A stretch of DNA of 34,441 nt, from the IMG/VR virus record IMGVR_UViG_3300047557_000501, positions 1 to 34,441 of that record, one strand, 5' to 3'. This DNA comes from a virus. Shown here piece by piece: positions 11,128 through 20,382 of this stretch. Under the pieces are notes generated by a model. That model had not been told where the DNA came from. It did no database searches and worked only from the letters and a program-made list of their open reading frames with translations. Within the stretch, counting starts at the first letter, position 1; each line of letters begins with the position of its first letter. A program made the translations under genes and the position numbers.

Positions 11128-12987
11128 ATGGCTGAGAATACCGCCGATATCGCGAAGCGAGTAATACTTCAAGCGGTAGCCGAAGGCTTAACAGTAGAAC
11201 AGGCAGTAGGCTCTGCTGGCAAGTCTATGAAGACTTATGAGTACTACCGCAGGACTGATAGGTCCTTTGCAGATAAGATGGATAGAACTAGGCTAGGCTT
11301 AAAAGAGAAGACCTACGCCTCAGCAGATGTCCACGACATCGACTTCGCAGAATTTAGAAAACGCTTTCTACATCAACACACCTTCGGTCATCAACAGAAC
11401 CTGGTGGATGTTATAGAAGGCCGCTCCCCTAGTTGGCACCACCCTGCTATGAAGTATGAGAAGGGTACTGCTGATAACCGCATCCTTATCAACATCCCAC
11501 CTAACCACGCCAAGTCAATTACTATAACCGTTGACTATGTGACCTGGAAGGTCGCTCAGAATCCAAACTTTAGAGTTCTTATAGTAAGCCAGACCCAGCA
11601 GTTAGCTGCAGACTTTCTTTACGCTATTAAGCAAAGACTTACCCATCCGATGTATGAAGACCTGCAGACCGCTTACGCGGCAGGTGTCGGCTTTAATTCT
11701 AAGACAGCTTCTTGGCAAGCCACCCGAGTAGTCTTCGGAGATGAGTTAAGAGAATCTTCTGAGAAGGACCCGAATATTGAGGCTGTCGGTATCGGCGGTC
11801 AAATTTACGGTAAACGTGCAGATATGATCATCGTAGATGATGCTGTCACCTTAAAGAATGCAAATGAGTTTGAGAAGCAAATCCGCTGGCTCACTCAAGA
11901 TGTTAGGTCTCGTCTTAACCCAACTGGTAAGTTGGTAGTTATCGGCACCCGCGTTGCCTCTGTAGATTTGTATAAAGAACTCAGGAATCCAGACCGTTAC
12001 CCAGGCGGCCTTGTCCCTTGGACATATCTGGCTATGCCAGCTTTACTTGAAACCAATGAGGACCCCGCTAAGTGGGTTACGCTCTGGCCTTATTCAGACC
12101 AACCCTTTGATGGTCAGACTGAATCAGATAAGACCGAAGAAGGTCTATATCCAAGATGGCACGGCAAGCATTTATTTAATGAACGTCAAGCTATGGATGC
12201 TCAGACTTGGGCCTTAGTCTATCAACAGCAAGATGTATCCGATGATGCAATCTTCGATCCGGTCTGTGTGAAGGGTTCTATAGATGGAATGCGAAAAGCA
12301 GGACGACTTGTACCTGGCAATCCTGGTCACCCCAAGGACCTCAACGGTTTCAGTTTTATCTGTGGCCTTGACCCCGCGATGGTCGGTGACACAGCAGCAG
12401 TTTGTTATGCAGTTGATCGGGTATCTCATAAACGCTTCATTGTTGATGCTATTAAGATTACGCGCCCTACCCCTGCTCAAATCCGGCAACTTATTACCGA
12501 CTGGACTAATCTTTACACTCCGTCCGAATGGATTGTTGAGCGTAACGCATTTCAGTCCTTCCTTACCCAAGATGAGGGAATCAGAGGATTCCTTGCAACT
12601 AAGGGCGTTCTTCTAAGAGAACACCATACTGGTAATAATAAATGGGATGCAGGCTTCGGTGTTGCATCTATGTCTACTTTGTTTGGTACTAAGCAACCTG
12701 ATGGTAAGCACCATAGAGATAATCTGATTCATCTGCCGTCAGACCAAACAGAAAATATTAAGTCTTTAATGGAACAACTTATTACCTGGTCGCCAACGAC
12801 CAAGGGTAAGACAGATATGGTTATGGCTCTCTGGTTCTGTGAGATTAGAGCAAGAGAGATGCTCAACACAGGTCTTCACCAGAAGCACCATATGAATAAT
12901 CCATTCCTCTCACGCACCGAACGCAGTAAGAGGATAGTAGTAAATATAGACAGTCTACTTGCAGAGCAAGACCGACAGTTCATTTAA
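11128..12987 (+). CDS. terminase large subunit (with N-terminal HTH-like segment)
   Basis: A 619-aa packaging motor. The ATPase half has an atypical Walker A, PPNHAKS (124-130), and a Walker B strand DMIIVDDA (232-239). The nuclease half, of RNase H fold, shows GLDPAMVGDTAA near residue 411 with the catalytic aspartate, and later acidic residues. The first 55 residues (EGLTVEQAVGSAGKSMKTYE) resemble a helix-turn-helix of small terminase type, so the protein may have absorbed part of that role; no separate small terminase gene is seen nearby. It cuts concatemeric DNA and pumps it into the prohead. AGGAG at 11119-11123 supports the start. It opens the virion gene block. Confidence 0.9.
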   Translation: MAENTADIAKRVILQAVAEGLTVEQAVGSAGKSMKTYEYYRRTDRSFADKMDRTRLGLKEKTYASADVHDIDFAEFRKRFLHQHTFGHQQNLVDVIEGRSPSWHHPAMKYEKGTADNRILINIPPNHAKSITITVDYVTWKVAQNPNFRVLIVSQTQQLAADFLYAIKQRLTHPMYEDLQTAYAAGVGFNSKTASWQATRVVFGDELRESSEKDPNIEAVGIGGQIYGKRADMIIVDDAVTLKNANEFEKQIRWLTQDVRSRLNPTGKLVVIGTRVASVDLYKELRNPDRYPGGLVPWTYLAMPALLETNEDPAKWVTLWPYSDQPFDGQTESDKTEEGLYPRWHGKHLFNERQAMDAQTWALVYQQQDVSDDAIFDPVCVKGSIDGMRKAGRLVPGNPGHPKDLNGFSFICGLDPAMVGDTAAVCYAVDRVSHKRFIVDAIKITRPTPAQIRQLITDWTNLYTPSEWIVERNAFQSFLTQDEGIRGFLATKGVLLREHHTGNNKWDAGFGVASMSTLFGTKQPDGKHHRDNLIHLPSDQTENIKSLMEQLITWSPTTKGKTDMVMALWFCEIRAREMLNTGLHQKHHMNNPFLSRTERSKRIVVNIDSLLAEQDRQFI

Positions 12988-12996
12988 GGAAGATAA

Positions 12997-14736
12997 ATGT
13001 TAAATGCCAAAGAGGTTATAGCCAAGGTTGGCCGCCTTCAGACTAAGTATGCAAAACGCGATCAGCGTATGCGCGACGTTCTATCCGTGCGTCAAGGAGA
13101 TATCTCCAAGGTCTACCCTGCTATGTTCTCCGAGGATTATCCAAAGCCTCTAGTCGCAAACTTTATTGATGTTGCAGCTCGCGACCTCGCAGAAGCAATG
13201 GCACCACTTCCAGCCTTTGAATGCTCTGCTACCAATATGGTTTCAGATTCAGCACGTAAGGCTGCTGATACTAGAACTCGCATAGCTAACTACTATGTAG
13301 CAGCGAGTGACCTACAGATTCAGATGTACTCTGGAGCAGATTGGTTTAATACCTACGGAATGCTCCCAGCGATTGTGGAGATGGACTATGAGACGAACAA
13401 TCCTCGTATTCGCCTACTTAATCCGTTTGGTGTTTATCCGGAAATCGACAGATTCGGTCGGTGCATCTCAATCACTCAGGTTGTTATCTCAGATGCGGAA
13501 ACTATCGCAGCGCAATACCCAGAGTTCGCAAGAGACATTATAGGAAGAAACGCCTATCTACAGAATTCCCCATATGTATCGCTCGTTAGATATCACGACA
13601 AAGACCAAGACCTGATATTCCTACCTGAGCGTAATAACTTAATTCTATCTAATATTCCTAATCCGGTAGGTAAGTGCTTGGCCTCGGTTGCTGTACGTGC
13701 ATCCCTAGATGGTGAAGCACGCGGTCAGTTCGATGATGTTCTAGCGGTACAACTTGCTCGTGCGCGTTTTGCTGTGCTACAAATTCAAGCAGCAGAGAAA
13801 TCTATCCAAGCGCCGATTGCCATTCCGCAGGATGTCCAAGAACTTGCACTTGGCCCTGACTCAATTATGCGTTCTGCTAATCCCCAAGCAATTCGCAGAG
13901 TGCCGCTAGAACTTCCACCAGGAGTCTTTGCAGAATCTGGTGTACTAGAGCGAGAACTACGTTTGGGTTCACGCTATCCAGAAGTTAGAAGCGGAAACCT
14001 TGATGCCTCCGTTGTTACTGGTCGTGGCGTACAAGCGTTACAGGCTGGCTTTGATACCCAAATTCGCTCGGCTCAAGCACAGTTTGCTCGCCTATTTACA
14101 GATATGGTTTCACTTTGCTTTGAAGTAGACGAGAAGATATTTGGCAATATGACCAAAGAGATTCGCGGCGCTGAAGATGGCACACCATTCTCGATGAAGT
14201 ATGTACCATCAAAGGCTATCGCTGGTGAGTACGGTGTAGATGTTCGCTACGGAATTATGTCCGGTATGGATCCTAACCGTGCAATTATTGCTTTGCTACA
14301 AATGCGTTCCGATAAACTTGTCTCACGCGATTATGTACGTCGCGAGATTCCGATGGAGTTAAATGTCACCCAAGAAGAACAGCGTGTGGACATTGAAGAG
14401 ATGCGTGATTCTCTTCGTGTTGCTGTCGCTCAGTATGCTCAAGCTATACCCGCCCTTGCAGCACAAGGTCAAGATCCTTCTCAAATTGTTACCCGAATCG
14501 CGGAAGTCATCAAAGGTCGTCAAAAAGGCAAAGCGCTAGAGACGGTCATTCAAGAAGTCTTCCCAGAGCCAGAGGCTCCAGAAGTCCCAGAAGAAATGAT
14601 GGGCGCACAGGTTCCAGCAGCAGGTATGGCCCCAGCCCCTGCCTCGCAGCCAACTCCAGAAATGACGACTGGTGCGGCCTCTGCTGCTGGTCCTCGTCCA
14701 GACATACAAAGTTTGCTCGCGCAAATCGCAGGTTGA
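12997..14736 (+). CDS. portal protein
   Basis: A 579-aa protein directly after the terminase, in the usual position of portal. It has the expected size and mixed alpha/beta composition: an N-terminal helical part, a strand-rich central region (PRIRLLNPFGVYPEIDRFGR, near residues 136-155), and a long helical part with SGNLDASVVTGRGVQALQAG near 334-353. The C-terminal 60 residues are rich in Pro, Ala and Met and probably disordered. It would form the dodecameric ring for DNA entry and bind the terminase. Spacing to the terminase is nine bases, with AGGAAG as ribosome site. Family-level assignment comes from context plus composition. Confidence 0.8.
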   Translation: MLNAKEVIAKVGRLQTKYAKRDQRMRDVLSVRQGDISKVYPAMFSEDYPKPLVANFIDVAARDLAEAMAPLPAFECSATNMVSDSARKAADTRTRIANYYVAASDLQIQMYSGADWFNTYGMLPAIVEMDYETNNPRIRLLNPFGVYPEIDRFGRCISITQVVISDAETIAAQYPEFARDIIGRNAYLQNSPYVSLVRYHDKDQDLIFLPERNNLILSNIPNPVGKCLASVAVRASLDGEARGQFDDVLAVQLARARFAVLQIQAAEKSIQAPIAIPQDVQELALGPDSIMRSANPQAIRRVPLELPPGVFAESGVLERELRLGSRYPEVRSGNLDASVVTGRGVQALQAGFDTQIRSAQAQFARLFTDMVSLCFEVDEKIFGNMTKEIRGAEDGTPFSMKYVPSKAIAGEYGVDVRYGIMSGMDPNRAIIALLQMRSDKLVSRDYVRREIPMELNVTQEEQRVDIEEMRDSLRVAVAQYAQAIPALAAQGQDPSQIVTRIAEVIKGRQKGKALETVIQEVFPEPEAPEVPEEMMGAQVPAAGMAPAPASQPTPEMTTGAASAAGPRPDIQSLLAQIAG

Positions 14737-14758
14737 GCATAGCCGAAGGAGGTGCTAA

Positions 14759-14890
14759 ATGAAAAAAGGTGGTCGCGCTGCTGCTCCAATGCAGAAGCCA
14801 ACAGAAGGCAAGAAAGACACATCAAAGCCTAAAGGCGGAGAAGTGAAGTTCGGATATGCCCCTGCCGGACGTAAGGGCAAGAAGGCTTAA
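14759..14890 (+). CDS. small Lys/Gly-rich basic protein (43 aa)
   Basis: A 43-codon ORF starting MKKGGRAAAPMQKPTEGKK. It is strongly basic and low-complexity and should be disordered. GAAGGAGG lies seven bases upstream of the ATG, an excellent ribosome site. It resembles the tiny basic proteins at 25536-26720 in composition. It could bind DNA or RNA, or cement part of the capsid; no family is known. Confidence 0.6.
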   Translation: MKKGGRAAAPMQKPTEGKKDTSKPKGGEVKFGYAPAGRKGKKA

Positions 14891-14916
14891 GTAATACTTA
14901 GAGAATAGGACCGAGT

Positions 14917-15138
14917 GTGTACAAAGAAGATAATGAAGTTCCACGCTCGGTCCATTCCTCTGATATTTTAGTTGTAATCAGTGCATTCTTTCATAACTTA
15001 ATATCAGCATTTCACGCACTATCAGAAGAACTTTTAGAATTAGCGGTGTATAACGCAAACCGCAAGAATAAGATAAACAAAGTCTGGAATGACTTTACAC
15101 AAGATTTAGAGAAGATTCAGGAGGAGAACAATGGCTAG
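14917..15138 (+). CDS. small hypothetical protein with amphipathic/hydrophobic helix (73 aa)
   Basis: A 73-aa protein whose middle (DILVVISAFFHNLISAFHAL, near 16-35) is hydrophobic and helical, followed by a charged helix ending in Glu/Asn-rich sequence. It may be an amphipathic coiled-coil rather than a true membrane protein. GTG 14917 follows AGGA at six bases. It overlaps the next gene by eight bases. Position in the portal region suggests a virion or assembly role, but none is recognised. Confidence 0.55.
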   Translation: MYKEDNEVPRSVHSSDILVVISAFFHNLISAFHALSEELLELAVYNANRKNKINKVWNDFTQDLEKIQEENNG

Positions 15139-15526
15139 AGGTCCATTAGCAGGAGCATCAGGTCCTGGTAAGTTCTCCAAGAGAACAGATATGACTTTAC
15201 CTTCACAAGCATACGGCGAAGGCGTTGAGACCCAAGCAATTAAGCAGGGCGCTCCGCTCGCTAAAACTCCAGATGTACGCGGCCTTCCAGCATCGCAGGT
15301 ACGTGAAGCAGCTAGAGTTACCCCATTATTCGCACCTACAGAACGTCCAGAAGAACCAATCACTACAGGTATTGCTGTAGGTGATGGTGCAGGTCCTGAA
15401 ATTCTTGGTATTAACCAAGTACGTCAACAGGGACGTTTGTCAGATGCTTTAGCACAGATGCTTCCATACGATACAACCGGAGAAATAACCGTCTTGTACC
15501 AAGAAGCATTAGCGCGAGGTGATTGA
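15131..15526 (+). CDS. structural-region hypothetical protein (131 aa)
   Basis: A 131-aa Gly/Pro-rich protein starting MARGPLAGASGPGKFSKRTD. The first 60 residues look unstructured, with a short motif RGLPASQVREAA near 50-61, and the end (RQQGRLSDALAQMLPYDTTG) is helical. The start follows a strong GGAGGAG. It sits between portal and a giant protein and overlaps the latter through a TGATG junction, so it may help assemble or dock it. No family is recognised. Confidence 0.6.
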   Translation: MARGPLAGASGPGKFSKRTDMTLPSQAYGEGVETQAIKQGAPLAKTPDVRGLPASQVREAARVTPLFAPTERPEEPITTGIAVGDGAGPEILGINQVRQQGRLSDALAQMLPYDTTGEITVLYQEALARGD

Positions 15527-18500
15527 TGGCTGACCTAAATGCACTAGCAAGTGCTGCTGGGTTATCGGACGAGCAAAAGAAAAGCATAGAGCGTTTTAAT
15601 AAATCGCTTGAAACCCACAAGGCTCTTTCAAATTTACCTACTACAACTGCAAACCAAGTCTATAACACCAAGTTAACTCCTAAAGAACAACAAGATTTGG
15701 TTAATAAGTTTGGAAATCAGCCTCCAGAAGAGAAACCTCAGCGTGGTTGGCTTGGTACTGCTTGGCATTACACAGGTGGTAAGGTGTTTGACTTCCTACA
15801 AGCAGCCTCTGACTTCTCAACTCGCGTTGCTCGTACTGGAATTATTGCCATTGAAGAGGGTAGAGACCTTGCTGATGCTTGGGATCGCTCTGAAAGAGAT
15901 GGACAGAAGGTATTTAATGAGCGTCGTTTAGAAGAAGCTCAGAAAAAATACGGTTCTAACCTTGTAAATGTAGCAAAGAAGATTCGTTCTGCTAAGACAA
16001 GCGAAGAAGTAGCTAAACTTATGGCTACTGCTACACCAGAAGAACTGTATTGGTTGCAGATTTCAGACCGTACTGTCACAAATCTACCAGGCGCTGACAC
16101 AAAGAAGATTCAAGCAGACCGAGATTTGCTAGATGATGCAATATCTGCGGTTAATGCTGCACAATATTCACCAGGTCGCTTCGTTGCTAACCTAATTGAC
16201 ACCTTTACACCTGGCGATTTCTATAAGAGTGGCTTCTTTTACAAGATTACTTCAGGTGCAGCAGATGCTGCCTATCGAGTATTTGCAGATCCAACACTTT
16301 TACTTGGCAAAGCCAAGCGTTTATATGATGTAAACAAGTATGCCTATGAAGTTATCCTAGGCACTACAAAGAAAAGCAAAGAAGCTGCTGCTGCTTATTG
16401 GGCAAATCCTCAAACCAAGAATCTTTGGGATAGATATGGTCAGAATCTAAAAGACCTACGCACTGCTACTGAAAAAGGTTTACCAGAAGCCGCTGCTAAG
16501 GCTCGTAAAGAAGCAGAACGCCTAGTTCCAGAGTTTGGCCCTGCAGTAATTAACCTATTAAACAAGTCAGATGTAAGCGATGCCAAGTCTGCTCAAGCAT
16601 TTTTTGAGAATACCGGAGATGCTTTTAAGATTATGGCAGCAGGTAATGCTCGCCGTCGTATTCTTATGCCTCGTCTTAATACGGCTCGTAAAACAAGAGT
16701 GGCATTACTAACTGGTGCTAATAAAGTATTTAACCTAGATGATATCGGTCCAAGACTGGTAGATGATTTCTTTGGCGCTCCTGAAACCACAGATGGTATC
16801 TATAAGTCTGTAACTGAAACACCTGAACAGTTGATTAAATCAGCAAAAGAGTTCCAACCTAAAGGTGCATTACGGTTCTCAAGTTTTAATATAGCCCGTC
16901 GTATTGATAACGCAAAACGTAAGTTTACTGCTGTGCCTTTATTTAGAGATGATGTCTTTGATGTAACAGCAAAAGATGCACCAGAAAAGATTTACAGACT
17001 AGCTGCACTATTCGTGCCAACTCGTCAGGCTAAGTTAATCTCTGAAACCTTCGCAGGTCTTGAAGAGACTGGTAAGCGTAAAGAATTTTTCTACGGTCTA
17101 TACGCTTCTATTGCTGAAGTTCGTGGTATGAATATGACTGTTAATGGACAGAAGGTTGTCCGTCAGATGACAGGTAAAGGTCAGGTTAAGTACAGCATTG
17201 CTGGAACTGACGATTATGTTGACTTTGGTTTACTACCTAGCGAAATGAATAATCTTGTCTCGGCTCCTAGCCTTGTAGACATAGATCGTATGGCATCTCG
17301 TAGCAGTTTAATTCAGCGTTTAGTTGGTGTATCTAACTCTCGCTTTATGGAAAGCACTACAAATGCTTGGTCATTTTTTACCCTAGCTGGATTTAGATAT
17401 GCAGTTCGTAACTCTATCGAAGACTTAATGGTAAATATTGCTATTGGTAAGTCTCCTTGGGGTATCGCTAAGAATCGTTACTATTCAACTCGTATAAATA
17501 CAGCACTTCGTTTAACGCCAGGACTTACCGCTGGTGAGAAGTTTGCAGCAGAACCTTTGGGTTTTGTAATGCGTTTTGTTAATAAAGGCGAATCATCAAG
17601 ATATGACGCACGTATCAAAGAAATTGATACTATGCTCTCTGCTAAAAGAGCCAAGATTGCTGAATATTCAGAGATTGTAAAAACCAGCAAAGATGCTAAA
17701 AAAGTAAAAGATGCTCAGGCTGGTATCCGTCGTATTCGTAAAGAGATTGCTGGCGGTGCAGAAGAAGAAGTCCGTAAGATTATGGCGGAGGCTCTTACTG
17801 CTGGACGTGTACAGAAGTTTGCTAGAAATCTTGGCATTAAAAAACTTGATGATACAACTCTAAATGATTTAACAGAGCAAGTCTTATATGGAGATGTAGA
17901 GAACCTACTATCTATTGTTTCTGAAGGTGGATTTAACTTTGCCGCTGGCGCTAACTATATTGATTCATCATTTGATTTAGCCAAGACTCTTGGCGTAAAG
18001 CAGGCAGAGCTTCGCCTAGACCTCAATGGTCTAAAGGAACGCTATGCTAAGGCACAGGGTAGAAGAGGCTTTACTGAAATTGGTTTAACACCAAACAATG
18101 AAGCATCTATGATTGCTTGGGCGCTGCGCATATCTTTCTATGGTAATGATGAACTAGGCTCGATTGCTCTTGCTAACGCAGATGACCCAATAAAGGCTGT
18201 AAATGCTTTGAAGACCTGGCTATCTGACCCTAAGAATGCACAGGTTCTAAAGGATGCCAGACTATCTGCAGGTAAAAATCTATCTATAGATGAGTATGCA
18301 AAGATAGTTTACAACCGTGCTAAGGCTATTGTCACCGGTCGAAATGGTGAGATAAACGTAGATCTTTTAAATAAGATTCGCTCTTTTGACGCAGACTTAG
18401 ACCGTAATGTTATATCTGGAAAATTATCTTTAGATGATCTACCAGATAATCCAGAGTTTATACCAGCAACAGTTGTTGGCCCTGAATTAGTACCAGTATC

Positions 18501-20367
18501 TGATGTCAATAATTATACATCGCCCTTAATGCAAAAGGGTTGGGTATGGTTAGGTTTGTCAACTGCTCGTTTATCACGTCAGCCAATGGCATTATATGAG
18601 GTTACGAGAGTACGCAAGATGGCTCGTAAGACTGGTTTTGATGAGGCTTTCTATAACTTCTACACTAAAGATATAACAGATCCTGAAGCAAAAGCAGCAG
18701 CCTTAGCTAATGCCAAGAGAGAGTTTGCCAAACTTGTAGAAGAAAGAGCAGTATCTGAGATACTTCCTTACGTGGATAATCCACTTATCCGCAGCCAGGT
18801 AGCATTCTCTTCACGTAACTTTGCTCGTTTCTATCGCGCACAAGAAGATTTTTACAGACGTCTTGCTCGTATTGTTCGCTACAATCCAGAGGCAATCCAG
18901 AAGTTAGCCCTTACATTTGACGGTATAGCGCACTCTGGCTGGGTACAAGAAGATGACCGTGGTGAGAAGTACTTTGTTTACCCACACTTTGCACCAGGAT
19001 ATCGCGCTGTTCAAGGCGTAATGGAAGCACTTGGATTACCACAAGACTTCAAGGTTCCATTCCCAGTGCAGTTTGGTGCATCTGTAAAGATGCTATCACC
19101 ATCACTAAATACTGAATCTTGGCTACCTACATTCTCAGGTCCTGCGGCAGCTTTGCCTATTACAGTAATTGAGAATCTAACCAGCAGATTATTCGAGCCA
19201 GGTATGGGCGATACAATCGCTAGATATACATTAGGTGAGTATGCTGTAGGTACAAGCCTTGTATCTCGTTTTATGCCAGCTCACGTCAATAGATTACTAA
19301 ATGCTATGGATCAAGATGAGCGTAATAGCCAATATGCTTCTGCGTATCGCAAGGCTGTTACCTATCTTGAAGCAGCAGGCCACGGTATTCCAAAGCGTTA
19401 TGATGAAGCAGGCCAGTTAATTCCACCATCCGCTGGTGAACTTGAGGCTTACCGTGAAAGAGTTGCTAATGCAACTAGGGCGGTACTGGCAACTAGATTC
19501 GTATATGGTTTCTTTTTACCAGCATCGCCATCTATCCAACTCAAGACCGATATGCAAGAGTGGATTAGAGATGCAGGTCAAGCCAGCTTCAAGCAATCGT
19601 TTAATGCTCTTAGACAACAATATGATGGCGATTACGATGCAGCAATTAAGCGCTGGATTGAACTATATCCAAATGCTGTGCCATATACAGTTACCGAATC
19701 AGAACGTAAGACCGTAGCATTCTTTGATTATGCTGAGGAATCAGGTAAATTCGTAGAAGATAACAGAGGTATGTTTGAAGAATACCCTGAAGCGGCAGCA
19801 TTCTTGATTCCACACAAAAACGCATTCTCTTTCGATGCTTACCGCACTATGGAAGGTATGGGTCTTCGTACTAACAAGAGAGTAGAAGACTATCTACGTG
19901 AGGTTCAGACTGCAGCAGACTTGCAGACTTACTTCCAAAAGCGTGATGAGTATGAAGCATCACTAGAGTTTATGGGTTCTGATACTGCTCGCAGTATTGT
20001 ACGTCAAGAATTCAATACTTGGAAAGATAGATTCTTTGCAGGCAGACCTTTGGTTAAAGAAGAACTAAATCAAGGCGCTGAGAAGCAGATTAAAAGACTT
20101 GAGTCTTTACAAGATCTTGAAAGATTCTTACAGGATTCAAGATACAGTAATATCCGCAGAGACGTACAAGATGTTCTTCGGGAAATGGTTAAGACCTATG
20201 GCGATTACAAGAGTCAGAGGGAACTATTTGAATTAACCGGAGCAAGAGATAGTACGATTTCATTTGTAAAAGACAGCACAATCTCAAGACTAAGAGAACT
20301 TGCTACATATAACGAAAATACTCAAGCAGCGTATGACGCGCTGTTTGGAAGATTACTGGGCGACTAG
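15526..20367 (+). CDS. giant probable internal virion protein (1613 aa)
   Basis: The longest gene of the window. The product is charged and mainly helical, with no signal peptide or clear enzymatic motif. Segments near residues 620-660 (SFFTLAGFRYAVRNSIEDLM) and the C-terminal 400 residues (ESGKFVEDNRGMFEEYPEAA, then a VEDYLREV helix near 1450) have the look of large internal or ejection proteins of phages. It may enter the host cell with the DNA, form part of an ejection channel or occupy the portal. A polyvalent protein of unknown enzymatic content is an alternative. ATG 15526, behind GAGGTG, overlaps the preceding stop (TGATG). Position between portal and scaffold is less usual for ejection proteins, which often follow the tail genes. 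Confidence 0.6.
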   Translation: MADLNALASAAGLSDEQKKSIERFNKSLETHKALSNLPTTTANQVYNTKLTPKEQQDLVNKFGNQPPEEKPQRGWLGTAWHYTGGKVFDFLQAASDFSTRVARTGIIAIEEGRDLADAWDRSERDGQKVFNERRLEEAQKKYGSNLVNVAKKIRSAKTSEEVAKLMATATPEELYWLQISDRTVTNLPGADTKKIQADRDLLDDAISAVNAAQYSPGRFVANLIDTFTPGDFYKSGFFYKITSGAADAAYRVFADPTLLLGKAKRLYDVNKYAYEVILGTTKKSKEAAAAYWANPQTKNLWDRYGQNLKDLRTATEKGLPEAAAKARKEAERLVPEFGPAVINLLNKSDVSDAKSAQAFFENTGDAFKIMAAGNARRRILMPRLNTARKTRVALLTGANKVFNLDDIGPRLVDDFFGAPETTDGIYKSVTETPEQLIKSAKEFQPKGALRFSSFNIARRIDNAKRKFTAVPLFRDDVFDVTAKDAPEKIYRLAALFVPTRQAKLISETFAGLEETGKRKEFFYGLYASIAEVRGMNMTVNGQKVVRQMTGKGQVKYSIAGTDDYVDFGLLPSEMNNLVSAPSLVDIDRMASRSSLIQRLVGVSNSRFMESTTNAWSFFTLAGFRYAVRNSIEDLMVNIAIGKSPWGIAKNRYYSTRINTALRLTPGLTAGEKFAAEPLGFVMRFVNKGESSRYDARIKEIDTMLSAKRAKIAEYSEIVKTSKDAKKVKDAQAGIRRIRKEIAGGAEEEVRKIMAEALTAGRVQKFARNLGIKKLDDTTLNDLTEQVLYGDVENLLSIVSEGGFNFAAGANYIDSSFDLAKTLGVKQAELRLDLNGLKERYAKAQGRRGFTEIGLTPNNEASMIAWALRISFYGNDELGSIALANADDPIKAVNALKTWLSDPKNAQVLKDARLSAGKNLSIDEYAKIVYNRAKAIVTGRNGEINVDLLNKIRSFDADLDRNVISGKLSLDDLPDNPEFIPATVVGPELVPVSDVNNYTSPLMQKGWVWLGLSTARLSRQPMALYEVTRVRKMARKTGFDEAFYNFYTKDITDPEAKAAALANAKREFAKLVEERAVSEILPYVDNPLIRSQVAFSSRNFARFYRAQEDFYRRLARIVRYNPEAIQKLALTFDGIAHSGWVQEDDRGEKYFVYPHFAPGYRAVQGVMEALGLPQDFKVPFPVQFGASVKMLSPSLNTESWLPTFSGPAAALPITVIENLTSRLFEPGMGDTIARYTLGEYAVGTSLVSRFMPAHVNRLLNAMDQDERNSQYASAYRKAVTYLEAAGHGIPKRYDEAGQLIPPSAGELEAYRERVANATRAVLATRFVYGFFLPASPSIQLKTDMQEWIRDAGQASFKQSFNALRQQYDGDYDAAIKRWIELYPNAVPYTVTESERKTVAFFDYAEESGKFVEDNRGMFEEYPEAAAFLIPHKNAFSFDAYRTMEGMGLRTNKRVEDYLREVQTAADLQTYFQKRDEYEASLEFMGSDTARSIVRQEFNTWKDRFFAGRPLVKEELNQGAEKQIKRLESLQDLERFLQDSRYSNIRRDVQDVLREMVKTYGDYKSQRELFELTGARDSTISFVKDSTISRLRELATYNENTQAAYDALFGRLLGD

Positions 20368-20382
20368 GGAGACAAATAGGCA

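Noticed and set aside
12214-12570. Minus-strand ORF inside the terminase gene
   Set aside because: It is an antisense shadow of a recognised gene.
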